A DNA stretch of 64,000 nt from Bacillota bacterium (lineage in GTDB: Bacteria; Bacillota; UBA4882; UBA8346). Location of the stretch: positions 62,001 to 126,000 of the forward strand of contig JAEYRN010000062.1 in assembly GCA_023435565.1 (NCBI GenBank), written 5' to 3'. Shown here piece by piece: positions 25,401 through 32,979 of this stretch; position 1 is the stretch's first letter; every line of letters starts with the position of its first letter. A model generated the notes under the pieces. That model had not been told where the DNA came from. It saw only the letters and a list, made by a program, of their open reading frames with translations, and ran no database searches. The translations under genes were made by a program, and so were the position numbers.

Positions 25401-27592
25401 TTTGTCAATTCAAAAATGGTGTTTCCAGCTAAGTTGTCATTCAAATGGGATTCCAATAAAATATTCCCGATTTTTTGATGGATGTATGCCTTTTCTTTAT
25501 CTGACACCAGTGAATATACAGCTTGCTGTATGCGATCATGATTAAACCGAAATTTCATTTCAGTATTTGAATCTAAAAATTGATCTTTTAAAATATTTGT
25601 AAGGAGTTTATAATTACTATTTAGTGGAATGATAAATTCCCTCTCAATGGTATATAATAATGAATCATTAATATTTTTAATTTTTTCATCAATTAAATAG
25701 AGTATTTTTAAATCAAAATAATTACCGATACAAGAAGCTAATTTAAGGACTTCCAACGAATCGGATGGAAGTGAGTTTAAATTTTCGACTAAAAATCCAA
25801 GGACATTATCACTGATCTGCGATTCTTTAATCTCTAATAGATTCCAATTCCACTTCCGCTTCTCTTCATCAAACCAAATAATACCTTTTTCATATAAGGA
25901 TTTTAACAGTTGCTTTGTGAAAAAAGGATTCCCTTTTGTCTTTTGATATAAAAGGGTTGTTAATTCAAAAGTATCGGAATAACCATAATTTAAAGTATCG
26001 GCAATCATTTGATTTAAAGCTTCTTCTTTTAATGGTTCAATAAATAATTGATGTAGGGAATCAGAATTTCCAAAATGGCTCTTTATATCCTCCAATATCT
26101 GTAATAACTGATGTCCCTGTTTTACTTCATTATCTCTATAAGCGCCGATAAATAATAAATTATTGATATCAGTTGCAGTCAAGAGATATTTCAGTAAATC
26201 AAGAGTTGATAAATCACTCCATTGTAGGTCATCTAAAAAAATAACCAGTGGATGTTCTTTACTGGCGAAAACACTTATAAAATCACGGAATACTAATTGG
26301 AACCTATTTTTCTCTTCATTTGGGCTTAATTTAGCTAATTCAGGTTGCTTGCCGATGAGCTGCTCTAATTCGGGAATAAGCCCGATGATGACATTACCAT
26401 TGACCCCTAATGCATTAAGTAATTTTTCTTTCCACATATCAAAATATTTTGTTTCCAAAATTAAATTTTTAATTAGACCCCGAAAGGCTAAATTGATGGC
26501 ACTATAGGGATTATTATGTCTTAATTGCTCGAATTTTCCAGATAGAAAGCGACCACCCTTATTAATAACAGCATTAATGATCTCTTGGATAACGGCTGTT
26601 TTTCCAATACCCGAGTAGCCGGATACAAGTAATAACCCAGTCTGGTTTTTATCGATATTGTCAATAGTATTTATTAATGTATTAACTTCTTTTTCTCTAC
26701 CATATAGTTTTTGGGGAATTTGAAATCGCTCCGATACATCATTTTTGCCAATGGTAAAACATTTTAGATTCTCTTTCGAATTTAAATTTGTGAGACAATA
26801 TTCTAAATCAAATTTTAGACCCAAAGCACTTTGATACCTATCTTCAGCGTTTTTCGATATTAACTTCAAGATAATATTGGATATAATCAGAGGTATCTCG
26901 GTATCGATTTCGATTGGCTTTTTTGGTTCCTTAGCTATATGGCCGTGAATTACTTCAATGTTATCTCCGTAAAAAGGAAGCCTTCCCGTAAATATTTCAT
27001 AAAATGTTATCCCCAAAGAATAAAGGTCGGATCTATAATCGATGAATCGATAAATTTTCCCGGTCTGTTCCGGAGAAATGTAGGGGATAGTACCTTCTAA
27101 TATTGAAAGAGTCTGGGGACTTTCATTATTTAGGTGCGTGGATAGACCAAAATCAATCATTTTTATCTGATTGGTTTCTATATTCCAAATAATGTTGGAA
27201 GGGTTAATATCTTTGTGAATAACGCCTTGCTTATGAATTTGATTTAATGCATCAGTTATTTTGACGGCTAATAATAACTTTTCTTTTAAATTTAATTTCA
27301 CGGTATGAAGAATCTCAGCAAGAGATTTTCCATCAAAATCTTCCATGATAATTGCAATAGTATTATTAATCTTTTCAATCCCATATACGTTAATAACTTT
27401 ATCACCATAAGGTTTAATGGTAAGTTCGTATTCTCTTTTAATTGTGGCAAGTTCAGCTATTGTAGGGTATTCTTTATTTGAAAGTTTAATAATAATATTT
27501 CTGCTGTCAGAATTTCGGATCCCTTTGTAAATTATAGAGTTATCACCATTATATAGTTGCTCCTTAATTGTGTAACCTGGAATACTAATCAT
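22409..27592 (-). CDS. Giant signalling protein: Ser/Thr kinase, AAA ATPase, helical repeats, GAF, GGDEF
   Basis: A 1727-residue cytosolic signalling protein. Order: protein kinase domain (about 1-270; Lys36, HKDINPSN with Asp128, DFG at 147-149), an AAA_16-type NTPase (Walker A GYSGIGKT at 325-332, Walker B VIFLDDLQW near 450), a long TPR-like helical region (about 700-1340), a GAF domain (about 1370-1520), a coiled-coil linker, and a GGDEF domain with GGEEF at 1601-1605 and the metal site FLIDIDNFKKVNDTFG. This is the multi-sensor kinase architecture, ending in a cyclase rather than a histidine kinase. Its coding sequence is strikingly A/T-rich, suggesting transfer. No partner gene is adjacent. 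Confidence 0.88.
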   Translation of the reverse strand: MISIPGYTIKEQLYNGDNSIIYKGIRNSDSRNIIIKLSNKEYPTIAELATIKREYELTIKPYGDKVINVYGIEKINNTIAIIMEDFDGKSLAEILHTVKLNLKEKLLLAVKITDALNQIHKQGVIHKDINPSNIIWNIETNQIKMIDFGLSTHLNNESPQTLSILEGTIPYISPEQTGKIYRFIDYRSDLYSLGITFYEIFTGRLPFYGDNIEVIHGHIAKEPKKPIEIDTEIPLIISNIILKLISKNAEDRYQSALGLKFDLEYCLTNLNSKENLKCFTIGKNDVSERFQIPQKLYGREKEVNTLINTIDNIDKNQTGLLLVSGYSGIGKTAVIQEIINAVINKGGRFLSGKFEQLRHNNPYSAINLAFRGLIKNLILETKYFDMWKEKLLNALGVNGNVIIGLIPELEQLIGKQPELAKLSPNEEKNRFQLVFRDFISVFASKEHPLVIFLDDLQWSDLSTLDLLKYLLTATDINNLLFIGAYRDNEVKQGHQLLQILEDIKSHFGNSDSLHQLFIEPLKEEALNQMIADTLNYGYSDTFELTTLLYQKTKGNPFFTKQLLKSLYEKGIIWFDEEKRKWNWNLLEIKESQISDNVLGFLVENLNSLPSDSLEVLKLASCIGNYFDLKILYLIDEKIKNINDSLLYTIEREFIIPLNSNYKLLTNILKDQFLDSNTEMKFRFNHDRIQQAVYSLVSDKEKAYIHQKIGNILLESHLNDNLAGNTIFELTNHLNIARSLIKTKKDRIRLSDLNYRSGKMAKSSSAYDIAKNYFGIGKSLLSKLEWNDYPDKFFDISLEYIESSYLSGDTEEVIEMCSDLYESVTDIVKKAKIHNLKAKVLDFKGDKREIVIEEIRKGLKLFAINLPSALQEIEAKVNEGIGKMQRHLERIAIDELVNLPRMEDQNKIMAMNLLTQALPVAFQTCLPLYILIQLTIFDISLKYGITEVSCKNLVDLGLTQGPILGNYEAAYKLSKAAFNLIDIYKAESQKSASYYVFACFLSHWRAHFKESLEYYDLSIKSGLETGDLQCYAYSLTHRIHRNIYVGKNLSDCKLELETFIKDNKALLLVLFNEIMQHTVNQLQLDYNEENDRCLLDKIFESNIMLYFCIFGEFNLMVNYILGNMEAADKWNDFTNNYLSGGVGLFSQVDHYMFQSLVLIKKFEKVSKNEQNEIIIALNKNLADLKKWAENCPSNFAHKYYVVAAELAGMNQEPLEKITSLYKKAVDSISPDEFIHMRAIIYELVGEFYLKREDEIAGKAYLKEAYYFYTQWGAFAKTAKLEKKYSEIFTNYHKSIITNNLLISKHFNNSSMSLDFMSIFKIAQAISSEIKFDNLLKVLMKTIIENAGAQNGCIILTNNTDNKLYVRAVKNKDLEEISIMEHPTPISDSHDFCPEILQYVIRTGENIVIDKAYKNPDYENYDYIKSKKIKSVLCTPIIYQNNLKGVIYLENNLTVNVFNIERFEIIKILSSQVAISIENAQLYEKLEEKVNERTKQLELANIELKELTLHDPLTKLHNRRYMYEFISSVAENFIKEKTLVYFNNQKRDSSIGANVLGVFLIDIDNFKKVNDTFGHAAGDEVLKNIANILRNIIRKDDFIIRWGGEEFLIILNKTKLEYLDMFSKKVLDAVGKNPTKLPNDMEITKTCSIGFTSLPLDTNFTELLSLEQTINLCDFALYKAKQSGKDCAIYISLKKVNDIKQDNLKSYLTNLTQDNCFNDKFFNLKYIKA

Positions 27593-27909
27593 TGAGGGAT
27601 TACCACCTTTTTTAACAACGTAAGGCTCTTGAGTGTGTTTATGATTAGATTATCGACATATTTATTTTTTTTATTGAGGTATTGGTAAATAAAATGAGAT
27701 AAGCAATCTAAAGTCGTGTCGATAACAAAGGGTGTGCAAAGGGTGTGGGACAGGATAACTAAGTCATTGTTTAAAGTTAATCGAGTCGAATCTAAAGAAG
27801 GATTTCAATAAAAAAAGTATAGGTGAATAGGGACATATGTCAAATATGATTCAAGGGATGAATAGGAAACAAAATCTTAGAAAAAAATTTTAATCCATTT
27901 GAAATTTAA
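27593..27909. other. Intergenic region with no assigned feature
   Basis: AT-rich gap between the giant kinase gene and the patatin remnant. It contains the short direct repeat AAAGGGTGTG (twice, near 27728-27750). I see no RNA gene or supported promoter. It may be decayed coding sequence of the pseudogene's missing 5' half, but I could not read it as such. Confidence 0.4.
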
Positions 27910-28345
27910 AGGTTTAAACCGGATCGTGATAATTTAGAAGAAATGTTGAAAGGCTCAAGCGCCATACCGATTTTTTATCGAAAATATATTAAATTAAATG
28001 ATATTGATTATATAGACGGTGGACTCGCTGACCCGATCCCGGTTTTAGAAGCATATCGACGTAAAACACAGAATATTATGGTTATTCGATCACGGCCGTA
28101 TTCTTATACTTTGAACCAGAACCGTAGTAATTATTGGCAGAGATTGTTTCTTAAAGAGTCCTCCAAATTGATTGAGGCTTTTAGTCAAAGAGCATAAGCT
28201 TATCAAAAAGCTATGGATTTTATATCGGAATCCTCCGGAAGGCATACGGATTATCAAAATAAATCCGCCGGAGAATTTAAAAAGATTAACTAAGGATATC
28301 ACTCTTTTTAAACAGGGTTATCGTTACGGCATGAAGCCGGTATAA
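27910..28345 (+). pseudogene. Patatin-like phospholipase, decayed C-terminal remnant
   Basis: One reading frame gives FKPDRDNLEEMLKGSSAIP and YIDGGLADPIPVLEAYRRK, the second half of a bacterial patatin with the catalytic Asp of DGG. It is broken by a stop at 28195, then continues AYQKAMDFI. A frame change near 28225 restores PPEGIRIIKINPPENLKRL and GYRYGM, ending at 28345. The N-terminal half with the GxSxG nucleophile is missing and a stop precedes the remnant. Three separate lesions make sequencing error unlikely. Confidence 0.8.
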
Positions 28346-28446
28346 ATATCATAGAACAGTGGATGAAGAATTGAAGTTAATGCATAACAACTATCTTAGA
28401 ATGGGAATATTACTTTTTAAAGGGATTCCTAGAAAGGATGGTTATT

Positions 28447-29796
28447 ATGAAAAATAAATTGGTTATTCCGATTTTGTTTCTTGCTCTCGTCTGTGTTGGT
28501 GGTTGGGGCTACTCTCAATATCAAGCGAAACGGCAATGGGAAATTAGCGCCGAAAATCAATATCAACGAGCTTTTGAGGAATTAACCGGACATGTTAATA
28601 ATTTAGAGACCCAATTAACAAAGTCTTTAGTGGCTGCTTCGGTCCCACAATTTATTCAACTGATGACCGATAGTTGGCGGGAAGCAAATGCATGTCAGGA
28701 AGATATCGGTCAGCTTCCATTGACTTCGCTTGATTTGTCAAAGACAAAAACATTACTGGCTTCAGCCGGAACATTTTGTTTGAATACCGCTCAAAAACAA
28801 TTGACCAAAGGAACCAGTCAAAATGAAGCTCAATGGGATACTATTAGAAAGTTCCGAAACCAATGCCGAACAGTTACCGAAAATCTTCAGAATTTAAGGG
28901 ATGAATTTTATAATAAGCGTGCCCAGTGGTTGGAAGTAGATCGATTGGGAACATTGAGCGCTGTTGCTCCGGCGTTGAATGAAAATAAAGTTACTAAGGC
29001 TTTCTTAATGCTCGAAGATGGATTACGTCGGGTCCCCGATATAGAATTTGAGGGAAATAACCTTGATTTCGTCCCCAAACCCACCGGTCTTACCGGTCGT
29101 AACATTACTTCTCAAGAAGCGGTAAGAAAATGTAAACAAATATTAGGCCCTGAGTATAAAAATGCCCGGTTTGAATATGACCGGATCATTAGAGGAGATT
29201 TTCCAAGTCATATGGTTACTGCCTTAGATCCGGATAAAAGGGAACAATGTAAAGTAAGTGTAAGTGTTAAAGGCGGACATCTAGTCTGGATGTTGACAGA
29301 TCGGGAAGTTCCTAGTAAGAAACTTAATTTGGACCAATGTGAAGCCAAAGCAAAATCATTTTTAGAGCAAAAAGGTTATCCGCAAATGGAGGGGGTAAGT
29401 CGCGAGGAATTTGCTAATGTGGCTATTCTCACAATGGTTCCGAACCGAAATGGTGTTTTACATTACCCGGAATTGATAAAGTGCCAGGTGGCTCAAGATA
29501 ATGGAGAAGTTTTGGGGTTAGACGCCGTATCATATTTGACTTTTCATCAGCCAAACGCCTCCCAGCCAATGACTCCTCGCTATTCGGAAGCTCAAATCAG
29601 GAAGAATCTAAATCCACACTTGGAGGTTGAACGGATTCAGAAAGCCCAAGTGCTTGATGAAATGTATAACAAAGTTCCCTGTTATGAGGTTGAAGGAACA
29701 CAAGGCGCCGATCGGTTTTTAATTTACTATAATGCTAATACCGGAAAAGAGGAAAAAATACGGCGAATTGATCGAAACGGTAATGAAATTCAATAA
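28447..29796 (+). CDS. ypeB: Germination protein YpeB
   Basis: Spore protein that in Bacillus localises and protects the cortex-lytic enzyme SleB. The N-terminus is a membrane anchor (IPILFLALVCVGGWGYSQYQ), followed by a helical region and C-terminal PepSY-like repeats (ISSQEAVRKCKQILGP-like and LNLDQCEAKAKSFLEQKGY segments). Its 450 aa are the usual length. ATG 28447 follows AGAAAGG with good spacing; ATG 28438 overlaps that site. The usual sleB neighbour is not beside it: the upstream gene is a dead patatin. Confidence 0.9.
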   Translation: MKNKLVIPILFLALVCVGGWGYSQYQAKRQWEISAENQYQRAFEELTGHVNNLETQLTKSLVAASVPQFIQLMTDSWREANACQEDIGQLPLTSLDLSKTKTLLASAGTFCLNTAQKQLTKGTSQNEAQWDTIRKFRNQCRTVTENLQNLRDEFYNKRAQWLEVDRLGTLSAVAPALNENKVTKAFLMLEDGLRRVPDIEFEGNNLDFVPKPTGLTGRNITSQEAVRKCKQILGPEYKNARFEYDRIIRGDFPSHMVTALDPDKREQCKVSVSVKGGHLVWMLTDREVPSKKLNLDQCEAKAKSFLEQKGYPQMEGVSREEFANVAILTMVPNRNGVLHYPELIKCQVAQDNGEVLGLDAVSYLTFHQPNASQPMTPRYSEAQIRKNLNPHLEVERIQKAQVLDEMYNKVPCYEVEGTQGADRFLIYYNANTGKEEKIRRIDRNGNEIQ

Positions 29797-29830
29797 ATAA
29801 TTAAAGACACATAAATAATTAAAGACAATC

Positions 29831-29860
29831 TTGACAAGTTATTCCTTTAGAAGATATAAT
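29831..29860 (+). promoter_or_regulatory. SigA promoter of the serA T-box transcript
   Basis: Perfect TTGACA (29831-29836), 18-bp spacer and perfect TATAAT (29855-29860), just upstream of the T-box leader. Confidence 0.85.
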
Positions 29861-29879
29861 ACATTATAAATAATTAATG

Positions 29880-30098
29880 CCATGAAGAGGATCAGTATCC
29901 ATTATTCGGCTTCAATAGAGAGCTGGTGGTTGGTGAAAACCAGCACTGATTATGGAGAATCCCCCTCGGAGCAGTGGGAAGAAATAATAGTAAGTCTCAC
30001 CGGGTTAGCCCGATATAGCTGTAAAAGAACCGGATTATTTCCGGAAATAGGGTGGCACCACGGCCTTTCGTCCCTAACCCAGACGGAAGGCCTTTTTA
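29880..30098 (+). promoter_or_regulatory. T-box riboswitch (serine, specifier TCC) controlling serA
   Basis: Leader RNA that senses uncharged tRNA. Stem I contains GAGAGCTGGTGGTTGGTG, and the specifier region GGAGAATCCCCCTCGGAGC places TCC (Ser) at 29960-29962. The T-box sequence AGGGTGGCACCACG is at 30049-30062; its TGGC pairs with GCCA, matching the G discriminator of both tRNA-Ser genes at 2.4-2.7 kb. The terminator stem GGCCTTTCGTC/GACGGAAGGCC with T5 follows at 30062-30097. An open frame across it is a shadow. Confidence 0.93.
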
Positions 30099-30129
30099 TT
30101 ATATTTTTTAAAGGAAGGTGTATTGAAAG

Positions 30130-31710
30130 ATGACTCGTATTTTAGTAAGCGATCCTATTACCCCGGCCGGCATTGACCTATTTAAACAGGCTGGATTTGA
30201 GGTTGAGGTCAAAACCGATCATACTAAAGAAGAATTAATAGCTAAGATTAAAAACTATGATGCCTTAATTGTCCGGAGTCAAACCAAAGTAACGGCGGAT
30301 ATTATTGAAGCAGCTTCAAACCTAAAAGTGATCGGACGTGCCGGAGTTGGCGTCGATAATGTAGATGTTGAAGCAGCTACCAAAAAGGGGGTCATTGTCT
30401 TAAATGCCCCTGACGGAAATACTATTTCTACTGCTGAGCTAAGCGTGGCTATGCTTTTAGCATTAGCCCGCAACATTCCTCATGCCCACGCTTCGTTGAA
30501 AGGCGGAGCTTGGGACCGAAAAAGCTTTACCGGGATTGAAGTAAACGGTAAAACTTTGGGAGTAGTGGGAATGGGCCGGATTGGAACCGAAGTGGCCAAA
30601 CGGATGTTGGCGATGGGGATGACGGTTTTGGCTTATGACCCGTTCTTTGCTGAGGAGAAGGCGGCTTCTCTGGGAGTTAAAATGGTTAATCTTGATACAA
30701 TTATTACTGATTCAGATTTTATAACGGTACATACACCATTGACCGCTGAGACAAAAGGGCTTTTTGGGGCAAATGAGTTTGCTAGGATGAAAAAAGGAGT
30801 ACGCCTCGTAAACTGTGCCCGGGGTGGTATATATGATGAAGTGGCCCTAGCAGAAGCAATAAAATCTGGTCAAGTAGCAGGCGCGGCAATTGATGTTTAT
30901 CCTGTGGAACCGCCTACCGACCGGACCTTGATTGAGACGCCACAGACGGTAGTTACGCCACACCTTGGCGCTTCGACAAAGGAAGCTCAGGAAAATGTAG
31001 CAGTTGATGTGGCAATTGAAGTAATTAAAGTCTTAAAAGGTGAGTCATTTAAAAACGCTGTCAATTTACCGCCACTCCGGCCTGAAGTACGATCTGCCCT
31101 TGAACCATTTTTTAGTCTGGCGGAAACTTTGGGAAAATTTATGGCCCAATTAATACCCCCTCAACTTAAAAAAGTTGAACTTAGTTATTTGGGAGAAATA
31201 TCAAAGCAGGAGACCTCGTATTTATCAATGCTTTTTTTAAAAGGCTTGCTCCAGGCTAGTCTGGCAGAGGAAGTCAATCAAGTCAATGCCCTTTTCTTAG
31301 CAAAGGAACGGGGCCTTAAGGTCAATGAAAATAAATCTCTTGAAGTCAGTGTTTATTCTAGTCTAATTAAAGCTGAAGTTAAAGTTGACGGTGAAACTTA
31401 TAGTATAAGCGGGACCGTTAATGATAAAAACGAAGCCCGGATTGTGGAAATTAACGGTTACCATTTTGATATTGCTTCATCCGGTAATATAATAGTAATC
31501 GACCATATCGACCAGCCGGGAGTAATTGGTGAAGTAGGGACTATCATCGGGGAAAGCGGAATAAATATTGGCGCAATGCAAGTGGGTCGAAAACAACCTG
31601 GTGGAACGGCAATTATGGTTTTAAATGTCGATGCTCCAATTGAGCCAAATTTAATTCAAAAATTGGAAAAGGCAAAAACTATTTCTAAAGCACGGGCAAT
31701 TAGTTTTTAG
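30130..31710 (+). CDS. serA: D-3-phosphoglycerate dehydrogenase
   Basis: First enzyme of serine biosynthesis; oxidises 3-phosphoglycerate with NAD. The protein has the substrate/NAD core with GRAGVGVDNVD, the dinucleotide loop GVVGMGRIGTEVA, catalytic Arg in NCARGGIYDE, and the TPHLGAST histidine. An intervening (ASB) domain and a C-terminal ACT domain (from about 455, IDQPGVIGEVGTIIGESGIN) complete the 526-residue long form. Translation starts at ATG behind AAAGGAAGGTG. Expression is controlled by the serine T-box just upstream, so it should rise when tRNA-Ser is uncharged. Confidence 0.97.
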   Translation: MTRILVSDPITPAGIDLFKQAGFEVEVKTDHTKEELIAKIKNYDALIVRSQTKVTADIIEAASNLKVIGRAGVGVDNVDVEAATKKGVIVLNAPDGNTISTAELSVAMLLALARNIPHAHASLKGGAWDRKSFTGIEVNGKTLGVVGMGRIGTEVAKRMLAMGMTVLAYDPFFAEEKAASLGVKMVNLDTIITDSDFITVHTPLTAETKGLFGANEFARMKKGVRLVNCARGGIYDEVALAEAIKSGQVAGAAIDVYPVEPPTDRTLIETPQTVVTPHLGASTKEAQENVAVDVAIEVIKVLKGESFKNAVNLPPLRPEVRSALEPFFSLAETLGKFMAQLIPPQLKKVELSYLGEISKQETSYLSMLFLKGLLQASLAEEVNQVNALFLAKERGLKVNENKSLEVSVYSSLIKAEVKVDGETYSISGTVNDKNEARIVEINGYHFDIASSGNIIVIDHIDQPGVIGEVGTIIGESGINIGAMQVGRKQPGGTAIMVLNVDAPIEPNLIQKLEKAKTISKARAISF

Positions 31711-31785
31711 GAGCCAAACCCTTTTTGAAAACATATAATAAACGATAAATCCTGAAATTTGTTCCGGTAAAGGAGGGGATCCGGA

Positions 31786-32151
31786 ATGAAAAAATCTCAT
31801 ACTCCTAAAACCCTCCACCTATTAATTAAGGCTAATTGGTTGGTTGATAGTATTACTAATCTCGGTAGCGGCTATTTGATCCATCTGACTTATAAGTTAT
31901 CGGATATCGATCCGGAAGTGCTCAAGGATATTAAGGACCAAAGGTGTGGAGAAGGAGTTTTGGGAGAGATTATCCAATTAAGGTCGGAAGAATACCGGCC
32001 AGTCGCAGCCGTTGAAGTTTTTAAAATTGAAAATCAAGATATTGGTTATCGATTTGAACTTCGCATTTTGGAGGTAAAACCTTATTTGCGTAAGAGAATT
32101 GTGGATTGTGATTCGAACTACTCTTGTCATTATTCCGAAAATCCGGCCTAA
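31786..32151 (+). CDS. Hypothetical protein, unrecognised
   Basis: A 121-residue soluble protein with no motif that I recognise and no signal peptide. It mixes beta-like and helical segments; the C-terminus has two Cys (IVDCDSNYSCHYSE). The ribosome binding site AAAGGAGGGG is strong and lies in the loop of a short hairpin (TTCCGG/CCGGAA, 31762-31786). Its stop codon falls inside an intrinsic terminator. It follows serA by 75 bp and may be co-transcribed with it. Confidence 0.65.
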   Translation: MKKSHTPKTLHLLIKANWLVDSITNLGSGYLIHLTYKLSDIDPEVLKDIKDQRCGEGVLGEIIQLRSEEYRPVAAVEVFKIENQDIGYRFELRILEVKPYLRKRIVDCDSNYSCHYSENPA

Positions 32152-32166
32152 TACGCCGGATTTTTT
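32139..32166 (+). terminator. Intrinsic terminator of the serA transcript
   Basis: Stem AAATCCGGC/GCCGGATTT around CTAATAC, followed by T residues. Confidence 0.88.
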
Positions 32167-32247
32167 AACGAAAAATAGTTATCACGAGCATAAGATTGGC
32201 TAAGCGTCCCATATTATAATTAACTATATTGGATCGGAGGGCGTCAA

Positions 32248-32979
32248 TTGTTAATCGATGTATTAGTTTTACCCCAATTAGGTAGTAATAGGGATCAAGT
32301 TAATAAACGAGTTGTAGTGCTAGATATTTTGAGGGCTACCAGTACTATTGTCACTGCTTTGAATAATGGAGCGGCGGAAGTTATACCGGTTCAAGAATAT
32401 GATGAAGCATTAAACCTGGTTCGGAGTATCGGCCGGAACATTTGTTTGTTAGGAGGTGAGCGTAAAGGATATAAAATTGAAGGATTCGACATGGGTAACT
32501 CACCTCTTGAATATACCAGAGAACGGGTCGAAGGTAAAAAAGTAATTTTATGCACAACCAACGGTACTAAAGCTATTAAAGCATTTCAAAATGCGGCCGA
32601 GGTTATGATCGGGTCTTATTTAAATATGAATCGATTAGTCGATTATTTGTCGAAGGACCCTCAGGATTTGACTATTGTGTGTTCTGGGCGAGAGGGAAAT
32701 CTTTGCCTTGAGGATTTAGCCTGTGCCGGGATGATTACCCGATTGGTTTCGGAGGAACTTGCAGTTGACTTAACTGATGCCGCTAAGGTGGCTCTTTTCA
32801 CCGCCAAACAAAATAGTAGGGTTAGCTTAGAAAAATTCATTAGTGGGACAGAGCATGGCCGGTATTTAAAAGAGATTGGAATGGGAAATGACCTTAAAAT
32901 TTGTACGGCTTTAAATAGTTCTCCAATTTTACCTCGGTTTCAAGGCGGAAAAATCGGTACTGATCTAAAAATTAGTTAG
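32248..32979 (+). CDS. comB: 2-phosphosulfolactate phosphatase ComB-family protein
   Basis: Mg-dependent phosphatase family that converts 2-phosphosulfolactate to sulfolactate in coenzyme M synthesis; in Bacillota the in vivo product is less clear. Family segments are VVVLDILRATSTIVTAL, LGGERKGYKIEGFDMGNSP and ILCTTNGTKAI. The 243 aa fit. The start is TTG 32248, six bases after GGAGGG. Its end overlaps the convergent DUF711 gene by 8 bp. No other sulfolactate or CoM genes are in view. Confidence 0.85.
   Translation: MLIDVLVLPQLGSNRDQVNKRVVVLDILRATSTIVTALNNGAAEVIPVQEYDEALNLVRSIGRNICLLGGERKGYKIEGFDMGNSPLEYTRERVEGKKVILCTTNGTKAIKAFQNAAEVMIGSYLNMNRLVDYLSKDPQDLTIVCSGREGNLCLEDLACAGMITRLVSEELAVDLTDAAKVALFTAKQNSRVSLEKFISGTEHGRYLKEIGMGNDLKICTALNSSPILPRFQGGKIGTDLKIS

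Noticed and set aside
29882..30133. 83-codon open frame before serA
   Set aside because: It lies entirely over the T-box riboswitch and its terminator, which explain the sequence fully.
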